This document shows, one piece after another, positions 8,755-15,632 of a DNA stretch of 64,000 nt; the stretch's first letter is position 1, and every line of letters begins with the position of its first letter. Under the pieces are notes generated by a model. That model was not told the origin of the DNA. It ran no database searches and was given only the letters and a program-made list of their open reading frames with translations. The position numbers and the translations under genes are program-made. The DNA is taken from the NCBI GenBank assembly GCA_036381215.1, contig DASVDF010000026.1, forward strand, positions 1 through 64,000, read 5' to 3'. Source of the DNA: IDS-8 sp036381215. Lineage in GTDB: Bacteria > Pseudomonadota > Gammaproteobacteria > Steroidobacterales > Woeseiaceae.

Positions 8755-9773
8755 TGCAGTCCGTCGAGATAAGCGAACAGCGCCTCGGCGTCGCGCGCAG
8801 GGAGGATCATCGCTGGCATGCGCACGCCCGGCTTGATGCCTTGTGGATCGAGGACCCAGGCGCGCCGGTGCGGCGGCGTGTTCGGCAGCGTGCCCGCGGC
8901 GAGGCTGCGGCGGCTCGCGAGATGCGTGAGATCCGGTGCCACCCGCCCGCCGGCCGGTGTGCCGCGTATCGTGTGGCACAGCACGCAGGCATTCGCGAGG
9001 AACACGCGCTGCCCGACGCGTGCCGCGGCGTCGGCCGGCGCGCGCGCCGGGAGGAGCTGCGCCGCGTACCAGCGCGCGAAGTCGGCCGGCGCCGTCGCGA
9101 TCACGAGCAGCGCCATGTTCGCGTGCTGGTCGCCGCAGAACTCCGCGCATTGTCCGCGGAACACGCCCGCGTGGTCCGCCTGGATCCACAGCGGGCGCGA
9201 GTAGCCCGGGATGAGGTCGCGCTTGCCGTGCAGCCCGGGCACCCAGAACGAATGAATGACGTCCGCGGAGCGCAGCTCGATCTTCACCGGGCGGCCGACC
9301 GGAATGTGCAGCTCGTTCGCGGTGGTAAGCCGGCGGCTCGGGTCGGCGTGCTCGTACTCGATCTCCCACCACCACTGGTGCCCGGTCACTTCGATGGTGA
9401 GGGCGTCCGGCCGCGCCCGATCGGGCAGATCGGCGAGCGCGCGGCCGGTGCGCATGTCCACGACGACGTTGGTGAGCAGTACGGCGATCGTGAGTGCGAG
9501 CGCCGCGGCGACCCAGCGCGCGATGGAGGGATTGGCGGATTGCGGATCGGCGGCACGCCGGCGGTGCAGCGCCGCGTACGCGAGCGCCGCCATGGTGACG
9601 GCGAAAACGCTGGCACCCATGCCGAGCAGCCACCCGGACTCGCGTGCGATGAGCTCGGCCTGCGGGCCGCCGGGGTTCAGCGCACTCTGCACGCCGGAAC
9701 AGCCGCCGGCGGTCGCGGCGAGCGCGGCCGTTGCGAGCTTCCGACACGCCGACACGAGCCGCGATGCCGTCAC
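8751..9773 (-). CDS. coxB: Cytochrome c oxidase subunit II fused to cytochrome c (caa3 type)
   Basis: A 340-residue protein. The N-terminus looks like a lipoprotein signal (ATAGGCSG, Cys25), followed by two membrane helices (about 48-70 and 88-106), the GHQWWWEIEY aromatic patch, and a full CuA site (His174, Cys209, Glu211, Cys213, His217, Met220). Residues 250-340 add a cytochrome c domain with CVLCH (263-267) and a Met ligand near GVRMPAM. The fused heme domain marks a caa3 oxidase that takes electrons from cytochrome c carriers or directly from periplasmic dehydrogenases. It heads the operon coxB-coxA-coxC-small membrane protein, with ATGA overlaps, and diverges from the PQQ cluster across about 90 bases. 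Confidence 0.93.
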   Translation of the reverse strand: MTASRLVSACRKLATAALAATAGGCSGVQSALNPGGPQAELIARESGWLLGMGASVFAVTMAALAYAALHRRRAADPQSANPSIARWVAAALALTIAVLLTNVVVDMRTGRALADLPDRARPDALTIEVTGHQWWWEIEYEHADPSRRLTTANELHIPVGRPVKIELRSADVIHSFWVPGLHGKRDLIPGYSRPLWIQADHAGVFRGQCAEFCGDQHANMALLVIATAPADFARWYAAQLLPARAPADAAARVGQRVFLANACVLCHTIRGTPAGGRVAPDLTHLASRRSLAAGTLPNTPPHRRAWVLDPQGIKPGVRMPAMILPARDAEALFAYLDGLQ

Positions 9774-9865
9774 GATGCACCTTCACGCGCAGGGCCGCGC
9801 GGCTGACTGCCGCGCGTCGACCGGCACAGAAGATGCATGGCGCGTGCCAACGAACAGCCCCGAGG

Positions 9866-10939
9866 ATGTTCGACGTGCACCCAGTCCCGCGCCGCGCGCC
9901 GCGGTTGATCGCCATGGCCGCGAGCCTGATCGCCGTTCCCCTGCTCAGCGCCGTGGGTGCGGCAGGGGCCTCCGCAAGGGATTTCCTGATCGTCGTTTCC
10001 AACGAGTACGACGGCACGCTCAGCCTGATCGACGGAACCACCCGGCAGGTGCTTTCCACGACCGAGGTCGGCAAGCGGCCGCGCGGCATCCAGCCGTCGT
10101 CCGACGGGGCCATGCTGTTCGTCGCGCTGAGCGGCTCGCCGCTCGCGCCGCCGGGCACGGATGAAAGCGCGCTGCCGCCGGCCGACAAGGCGGCGGACGG
10201 CATCGGCGTGTTCGATCTCGGCAACCGCGAGCTCACGCGCATCATCAAGGGCGTTTCGGACCCCGAGCAACTGGCCGTCGGCCGCGACGGCGCCACTCTG
10301 TACGTCGCGAGCGAGGACACCGGGCGCGCGATCGTGCTGGATGTCGCGAGCGGCCGCGTGCTCGCCAGCCTGCCGGTCGGCGGTGAGCCCGAAGGCGTGG
10401 GCATCCGACCCGATGGCGCGATTGTCTACGTGACGTCGGAGGAGGATCACCGCGTCACGGTGATCGAAACGGCCACGCAACAGGTCCTGCAGTCGTTCGA
10501 GGTCGGCGAGCGGCCGCGAGCCATCGCTTTTGCACCGGACGGACGGCGCGCGTACGTCACCGGCGAGACCGATGGCACGGTCACCGCCGTCGACGCCGTC
10601 GAGCACACAGTCATCGAGGCCGTGACCCTCCCCGGCGAAGGGCAGCGCCCCATGGGCGTAGTCGTTTCGCCGGACGGCGAAAGCCTTTATGTGGCGACGG
10701 GCCGGGGCGGGCGCGTGTACGCGCTCGATGCGGCTACGCTCGAGGTGCGCGGCTGGCTCGCCGTCGGCGAGCGGCCCTGGGGCATCGCCATCAGCCCGGA
10801 CGGGCACTGGCTGTTCACGGCGAACGGTCCATCGGACGACGTGTCGGTGATCGACGCCGCGCGGCTTGCCGAGGTGCAGCGCATCCCCGTGGGCGAGCGT
10901 CCCTGGGGCGTCGCCGTCGTGCCTTTCGGCGGGCCGTAA
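9866..10939 (+). CDS. YVTN-type beta-propeller protein associated with PQQ catabolism
   Basis: A periplasmic protein of about 357 residues with a signal peptide (LIAMAASLIAVPLLSAVGAAGASA) and seven YVTN-like blades that repeat the pattern VGxxPxGxxxxPDGxxxYV (for example VGERPRAIAFAPDGRRAYV and VGERPWGIAISPDGHWLF). It matches the PQQ-dependent-catabolism-associated beta-propeller family found beside quinoprotein dehydrogenases; no enzymatic residues are visible and its role is unknown, perhaps docking or assembly. I chose the ATG at 9866 (GAGG directly in front is close for a ribosome site); the ATG at 9914 would also leave a signal peptide. It is the first gene of the PQQ operon. Confidence 0.8.
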   Translation: MFDVHPVPRRAPRLIAMAASLIAVPLLSAVGAAGASARDFLIVVSNEYDGTLSLIDGTTRQVLSTTEVGKRPRGIQPSSDGAMLFVALSGSPLAPPGTDESALPPADKAADGIGVFDLGNRELTRIIKGVSDPEQLAVGRDGATLYVASEDTGRAIVLDVASGRVLASLPVGGEPEGVGIRPDGAIVYVTSEEDHRVTVIETATQQVLQSFEVGERPRAIAFAPDGRRAYVTGETDGTVTAVDAVEHTVIEAVTLPGEGQRPMGVVVSPDGESLYVATGRGGRVYALDAATLEVRGWLAVGERPWGIAISPDGHWLFTANGPSDDVSVIDAARLAEVQRIPVGERPWGVAVVPFGGP

Positions 10940-10952
10940 CGTGCCTCCGCCG

Positions 10953-12878
10953 ATGCGTTGTAAGGATTACATCACCGGCGGTAAAGGCTGCCGCAAGCAG
11001 CGGCGATTGTTGCAAGCGCAGAATCGAGGTTCGATCGAGGCGTTTGTGGCAGCCGCCATGCTGGCCGTCGGCACGTCCGTCGCCGTTGCGCAGCCGCCGA
11101 ACCGGGTGTCGGACGGGGGCCCACGCTACGTGGCCGGGGAGCGCACCGGGATGCGCATCGCGCGGACCGGCGCGGCGGGGCCGCCGGGCGAGTGGTGGCT
11201 GCCGGCCCTCGATTTCGCGAACTCGCGATTCAGCGAGCTCGACGAGGTCACGCCGGAGAACGTCAGCCGGCTGGAGGCGGTCTCGACGTGGTCGAGCGGC
11301 ATCCCGCGGGGACATGAAGGGCAGCCGCTCGTCGTCGGCGACACGCTGTACGTCGTCACGCCATTTCCGAATCGCCTGTATGCATTCGACCTGGGGAAGC
11401 CGGGATTCCCGCTCCGCTGGAAGTACGAGCCGTTCCCGGATCCCACGTCGGTCGGCAAGGCGTGCTGCGACGTCGTGAATCGCGGCGCGTCGTATGCGGA
11501 CGGCAAGGTCGTCTACGCCACGCTCGACGACCACGTCGTAGCCGTGAACGCGAAGACCGGACAGGAGGAATGGAAGACGAAGGTCGGCGACGTGAACAAG
11601 GGCGAGACGATGACCATGGCCGCGCTCGTCGTGAAGGACAAGGTCATCGTCGGCAACAGCGGCGCGGAGCTCGGCGTACGCGGCTGGGTCAAGGCACTGG
11701 ATCTCGAGACCGGGAAGGTGCTCTGGACCGCGTATAACACCGGGCCGGATCGTGACACGCTGATGACGAGCCCCGCTTTCAAGCCGTGGTTCGCCAAGGA
11801 TCGCGGCAAGGACCTCGGCGCGAAAACCTGGCCCGCGCAGCAATGGCAGCTCGGCGGCAGCACGGTCTGGGGATGGATCTCCTACGATCCGCAAGCCGAC
11901 CTGATCTATTACGGCACCGGCAACCCGGGCGTGTGGAACCCGCACCTCCGCCCCGGCACGAACAAGTGGTCCGTCTCCCTCATGGCGCGCGACCCCGACG
12001 ACGGCCAGGCGCGCTGGGCGTTCCAGATCGTTGCCAATGACGCGTGGGACTACGACGAGATCATGGAGAACGTGCTGGTCGACATGCCGTGGCAGGGACG
12101 CCAGCGCAAGCTGCTCGTCCACCCGGGCCGGACCGGCTTCCTGTTCGTACTCGACCGGCTCACCGGCGAGCTGCTGTCGGCGAAGAAATTCCATCCGCCG
12201 ACCAACTGGGCCCGCGCGTTCGACCTCCAGACGGGCGAGGCGCTGGAGAACGACGGCAAGCGGCCCCCGCCGGGCGGCACCGCCTACGACATCTGCCCCG
12301 CCTCGACCGGCGCGAAGGAAGTGTTCCCCTCGGCGCTGTCGCCGCGCACCGGGCTTCTCTATATACCGGCGCACAACCTGTGCATGAACTTCGGCGTCAT
12401 GGAAGCGAATTACATCGAGGGCACGCCTTATCTCGGCGCGGACGTGATCATGTACCCGGGTCCCGGCCGCGGCCGCGGTGCGATCATCGCCTGGGACGTG
12501 GCGCAGGAGCGCGAAGCCTGGCGCATCGACGAGAAATACCCGTTGCAGGCCGGCGTGCTGGCGACGGCCGGCGGCCTCGTCTTCTACGGCACTTCAGACG
12601 GCTGGTTCAGGGCGGCGGACGCCGCGAGCGGCGAGTTGCTCTGGTCGTTCAAGGTTGCCTCCGGCGTCGTAGGCAATCCGATGACGTTCCGCGGCCCGGA
12701 CGGCCGGCAATACGTCGCAATCTACTCGGGCATCGGCGGCTGGGTCGGGGCCAACGCTTTCCCGGAGATCTCCGCGGACGATCCGACGGCGGCGCTCGGC
12801 ACGACCGGCGGCGCGGCCGACCTCAAGAAGGTGACGGCGCCGGGGAGCACGATGTATGTCTTCGCGCTGCCGCAATGA
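10953..12878 (+). CDS. PQQ-dependent alcohol/methanol dehydrogenase with lanthanide-type signature
   Basis: A 641-residue periplasmic quinoprotein. A long basic n-region precedes the signal helix, with cleavage near AVA-Q47. The vicinal disulfide pair is present (KACCDVVNRG, Cys171-172), as are the metal ligands Glu239 (GAELGVRG) and Asn324 (GTGN). The active site reads AWDYDEIMEN: catalytic Asp366 is followed two residues later by Asp368, the extra Asp known to coordinate lanthanides in XoxF, ExaF and PedH enzymes. RPGTNKWSVSLMARDPDDG also resembles XoxF. There is no cytochrome domain; electrons presumably go to the cytochrome c encoded two genes downstream. The start is placed at the first ATG after the propeller gene; no good ribosome site is visible. 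The substrate (methanol, ethanol or another alcohol) cannot be told from sequence alone. Confidence 0.88.
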   Translation: MRCKDYITGGKGCRKQRRLLQAQNRGSIEAFVAAAMLAVGTSVAVAQPPNRVSDGGPRYVAGERTGMRIARTGAAGPPGEWWLPALDFANSRFSELDEVTPENVSRLEAVSTWSSGIPRGHEGQPLVVGDTLYVVTPFPNRLYAFDLGKPGFPLRWKYEPFPDPTSVGKACCDVVNRGASYADGKVVYATLDDHVVAVNAKTGQEEWKTKVGDVNKGETMTMAALVVKDKVIVGNSGAELGVRGWVKALDLETGKVLWTAYNTGPDRDTLMTSPAFKPWFAKDRGKDLGAKTWPAQQWQLGGSTVWGWISYDPQADLIYYGTGNPGVWNPHLRPGTNKWSVSLMARDPDDGQARWAFQIVANDAWDYDEIMENVLVDMPWQGRQRKLLVHPGRTGFLFVLDRLTGELLSAKKFHPPTNWARAFDLQTGEALENDGKRPPPGGTAYDICPASTGAKEVFPSALSPRTGLLYIPAHNLCMNFGVMEANYIEGTPYLGADVIMYPGPGRGRGAIIAWDVAQEREAWRIDEKYPLQAGVLATAGGLVFYGTSDGWFRAADAASGELLWSFKVASGVVGNPMTFRGPDGRQYVAIYSGIGGWVGANAFPEISADDPTAALGTTGGAADLKKVTAPGSTMYVFALPQ

Positions 12879-13722
12879 CCTGCGCCCGGGCGCGCTCGCC
12901 GCGTTCGCGGCGTGCGCGGCGCTGGCGCCGGCTGCCGCGCCGGGTGCGACCGCGCTCCGGGTGTGCGCGGATCCGAACAACCTGCCGTTTTCCGACGCCG
13001 GCGGGCACGGCTTCGAGAATGCGCTCGCCGAGCTGGTGGCGGGCGCGCTCGGCCTCGACGGCGTCCGGTACACCTGGCTGCCGCAGCGGCGCGGCTTCGT
13101 GCGCAACACGCTCGGCGCCGGCAAATGTGACGTGATCATGGGCGTGCCGGCCGATGACGAGCGGGCGGCGACCACGGCGCCGTATTACCGCTCGACGTAC
13201 GTGTTCGTCTATCGCGAGGACGCCGGGATCGGCGTCAAGAGCATGGATGATCCGCGGCTCAAGAGCCTGAAGATCGGCGTGCATGCGGTCGGCGACGATT
13301 ACTCGAGCACGCCGGCGGCCGCCGCGCTGGCGCGCCGCGGCATCGTCGACAACCTCATCGGCTTCAGCATCTACGGCGACTACGGCCGGCCGCATCCGCC
13401 GTCGCGCCTGATCGAAGCCGTGGCCGCGGGCGAGATCGACATCGCGATCGCGTGGGGGCCGCTCGCCGGCTACTTCGCGCCGCGGCAGTCGGTGCCGCTC
13501 GCCGTCGTGCCGGTCTCGCCGCCGATGGACGGCGACGCGATCCCGTTCGTGTTCGACATCGCCATGGCGACCCGTCATGACGACGATGAGCTCAACGCGG
13601 CGCTCGATCGGGTGATCGACGAGCGCGCCGCCGACATCCGCGCGCTGCTCGTGCGCTACGGCGTGCCGTTGGTGGAGCGTGCGCCGCAGGCGGGCGGCGG
13701 CAAATCGGACGGCGGCCGATGA
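12856..13722 (+). CDS. xoxJ: XoxJ/MoxJ-like periplasmic binding protein
   Basis: A 288-residue exported protein with a signal peptide (LAAFAACAALAPAAAPGATA). The mature part opens LRVCADPNNLPFSD, the hallmark of the quinoprotein-dehydrogenase-associated solute-binding family (MoxJ/XoxJ), and continues with LPQRRGFVRNTLGAGKCDV and TAPYYRSTYVFVYR. Members are thought to help activate or mature the partner PQQ dehydrogenase rather than serve transport. The ATG at 12856 overlaps the dehydrogenase gene by 23 bases, and the stop overlaps the cytochrome start as ATGA, so the genes are tightly coupled. Position and family support assigning the upstream enzyme to the XoxF-like group. Confidence 0.85.
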   Translation: MSSRCRNDLRPGALAAFAACAALAPAAAPGATALRVCADPNNLPFSDAGGHGFENALAELVAGALGLDGVRYTWLPQRRGFVRNTLGAGKCDVIMGVPADDERAATTAPYYRSTYVFVYREDAGIGVKSMDDPRLKSLKIGVHAVGDDYSSTPAAAALARRGIVDNLIGFSIYGDYGRPHPPSRLIEAVAAGEIDIAIAWGPLAGYFAPRQSVPLAVVPVSPPMDGDAIPFVFDIAMATRHDDDELNAALDRVIDERAADIRALLVRYGVPLVERAPQAGGGKSDGGR

Positions 13723-14225
13723 ATCGCCGCGTGCACCGGCTGCTGGCCTGCCTCGCCCTCTTCGTTGCGTGCATCGCCTGCGAGAGCGGCGATCCTTCCG
13801 AGCCGGCGCGCCGCAGCGAGCCGGCGACCACTGCCGCCAAGGCCATCGGCCGCCCGCCGGGGCCGCCGCGCGCGCGCGTTACAGTGAAAAATCCGTTGGC
13901 CGGCAAGTTGGCGGCCGCCGTGGAAGGGCGCCGGCTTTTCCTCTGGTACAACTGCTACGGCTGCCACGGCGGGCGCGCCGGCGGCGGCATGGGTCCCAGT
14001 CTGCGCGACGCCGTGTGGCTGTACGGCAGCACGGACCAGGACATCTTCAACTCGATCGCCGACGGCCGGCCGCACGGCATGCCCGCGTGGGGCCTGATGC
14101 TGCCCGAGGAGCAGATCTGGCAGCTCACCGCGTACATACGCCTGCTCGGCTCGCAGAACGAGCCCGATCCGCCACCGCGCAATCCCGTGCTACCGGACCC
14201 GGATGCAGTGAAAAATCAAAACTAA
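13719..14225 (+). CDS. c-type cytochrome, probable electron acceptor of the PQQ dehydrogenase
   Basis: A 168-residue protein with a hydrophobic N-terminus (LLACLALFVACIACESG) that may be a signal peptide or a non-canonical lipoprotein signal. One heme site, CYGCH, lies near residues 85-89, with a likely Met ligand in HGMPAW (about residue 123), and ends in a Pro-rich tail. This is the XoxG/PedF-like single-heme cytochrome expected to take electrons from the quinoprotein and pass them on, possibly to the caa3 oxidase encoded next door. Start and the XoxJ stop overlap (ATGA). Its stop TAA overlaps the stop of the convergent LacI-type gene. Confidence 0.82.
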   Translation: MNRRVHRLLACLALFVACIACESGDPSEPARRSEPATTAAKAIGRPPGPPRARVTVKNPLAGKLAAAVEGRRLFLWYNCYGCHGGRAGGGMGPSLRDAVWLYGSTDQDIFNSIADGRPHGMPAWGLMLPEEQIWQLTAYIRLLGSQNEPDPPPRNPVLPDPDAVKNQN

Positions 14226-15298
14226 TCTCTCGCGGAGTCGGCGCGCCGCCGGCGGCGACGGGGCGGAGCGTCCGACTGGCGGCGGATCAGCCTGTAATCG
14301 AGTACCACGTGGCGCGGGCGCTGCGGCCGCCCGGCCTGCCGGTCGCGAATGGCCTCGACGAGCAGGTCGGCGGCCGCGCGGGCGAGCTCCGCGATCGGGA
14401 TGCGGATGGTGGTGAGCTGCGGCCACACGGCCGTCGCGAGCGGCGTGTCGTCGAAGCCGCAGACGGAAAGATCGGCCGGCACGTCGAGGCCCTGGCGGTG
14501 TGCGGCCGCGCTGGCCGCCGCGGCCATGTCGTCGTTGCTGGCGAAGATCGCGGTCGGGCGCGGCTCGGCGTTCAGCAGGTCCTCCGCGGCATCCAGCCCG
14601 GAGCGGTAGGTGAAATCGCCTTGCGCCACGAGCTCCTCGTCAAGTGCGATGCCTGAGCTCTCGAGCGCGTCGCGGTAGCCCGCGAGGCGCAGCGCACTCG
14701 TCGCGTGGTTCGGGTGGCCGACGATGAAGCCGATCCGCCGATGCCCGAGCGCGATCAGGTGTTCGGTCACATCGCGCGCCGCCTTGTACGCGTCGATACC
14801 GACTGCGTACACGCTGTCGCGCACCCGGCTCGAGCTCACGACCACCGCGGGTATCGCGTTGCGCTCCACGAAATCGAGCACGCGATCCGAGTCGGCGAGC
14901 GGCGGCGCGATCAGCAGCCCGTCGGCCCCTTCGCCGACGATGCGATCGATCTCCCGCTCCGCCCGTGAGAGCTCGCCGCACTTCTCGATGATGAACTGCG
15001 CGTCGTGCTTCCGCGCCTGCTCCAGCCCGCCGAACATGAGCTCGGCGATGAACGCGCTCGGCTTGGCGTACAGGAGCGCGATGTGCATCTGTTTCGCGCC
15101 GGCGAGGCGGCGCGCGGCCTCGTTCGGCAGGTAACCGAGCTCCTTGATGGCGGCGTGCACAAGCCGGCGCGTCTCCTCGCGCACTGTCGGTGCGCGGTTG
15201 ATGACGCGCGACACGGTCATGGACGAGACGCCCGCGTGCCGGGCCACGTCGTCGAGGGTCGGTGCGTTGCGGCGCCGCCGCCTGGTCGGTTCGCTCAT
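14222..15298 (-). CDS. LacI-family transcriptional repressor
   Basis: A 358-residue regulator. Residues 13-60 form the LacI helix-turn-helix and hinge (LDDVARHAGVSSMTVSRVIN, then YLPNEAARRLA). Residues 70-340 are a periplasmic-binding-protein-like sensor (GFIVGHPNHATSALRLAGY, IFASNDDMAAAA, VCGFDDTPLA). A basic tail ends RRRRRRADSARD. It is divergent from a TonB-dependent receptor whose promoter region carries a near-perfect palindrome of the LacI type, so it probably represses uptake of a sugar or oligosaccharide until the inducer is present. Its stop codon overlaps the stop of the convergent cytochrome gene. Confidence 0.93.
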   Translation of the reverse strand: MSEPTRRRRRNAPTLDDVARHAGVSSMTVSRVINRAPTVREETRRLVHAAIKELGYLPNEAARRLAGAKQMHIALLYAKPSAFIAELMFGGLEQARKHDAQFIIEKCGELSRAEREIDRIVGEGADGLLIAPPLADSDRVLDFVERNAIPAVVVSSSRVRDSVYAVGIDAYKAARDVTEHLIALGHRRIGFIVGHPNHATSALRLAGYRDALESSGIALDEELVAQGDFTYRSGLDAAEDLLNAEPRPTAIFASNDDMAAAASAAAHRQGLDVPADLSVCGFDDTPLATAVWPQLTTIRIPIAELARAAADLLVEAIRDRQAGRPQRPRHVVLDYRLIRRQSDAPPRRRRRRADSARD

Positions 15299-15494
15299 CG
15301 GGGGGCTGCCGGTCGTGCGCGCTTCAAGGACGCTTTCTCGTTGTCGGGCTGCACCGATTTTCCGCCCGGCGCGACCTCCCGGCCGATTCCCGCCGCCGGC
15401 CGGGCTCCGGTAGCTTGTCTGGCGCTAACATGCCACAAGGTGACCTCGTCTTTGCAGGCAATTTCCTGAAAACCAGCCGCCTTCCGTGGCTCTC

Positions 15495-15523
15495 TTGACA
15501 ATCCGACCCGATTGGCGGACATT
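15495..15523 (+). promoter_or_regulatory. Candidate promoter of the TonB receptor gene
   Basis: A perfect -35 hexamer TTGACA (15495-15500) is followed after 17 bases by GACATT (15518-15523), a weak -10 match (3 of 6). The LacI-type operator begins on the next base, so bound repressor would sit on the transcription start. Confidence 0.5.
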
Positions 15524-15545
15524 CCGATGTTAGCGCAAACATCGG
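15524..15545. promoter_or_regulatory. LacI-type operator at the TonB receptor promoter
   Basis: A 22-bp palindrome whose core reads ATGTTAGCGCAAACAT (15527-15542), flanked by CCG and CGG. Ten of eleven base pairs match between the arms. TGTTAGCGCTAACA-like sites with a central CG are typical of LacI-family proteins. The exact left half is found again in inverse orientation at 15423-15432. Confidence 0.75.
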
Positions 15546-15632
15546 GCCGGCGCGAGGGCCGCGCGGACCAGGCGACACCGCCGCCGCGCGCCGCGCGGGC
15601 TCATCATCGCCATGCAACCCCAGGGGGAAGAG

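Larger units (their letters stand above)
15299..15632. other. Divergent regulatory region between LacI-type gene and TonB receptor
   Basis: This 334-base gap holds the control signals of both genes. It contains the palindrome at 15524-15545, a TTGACA hexamer at 15495-15500 just upstream of it, and a matching half-site GCGCTAACAT at 15423-15432, about 125 bases before the repressor start. A second half-site that far from the first would allow looping or autoregulation. I see no gene in it. Confidence 0.6.

Noticed and set aside
8755..10404. Extension of the coxA frame upstream of its ATG (1191-residue open frame)
   Set aside because: The upstream part is antisense to the propeller gene and out of frame with coxB; the coxA ATG overlaps the coxB stop as ATGA, and homology begins there.
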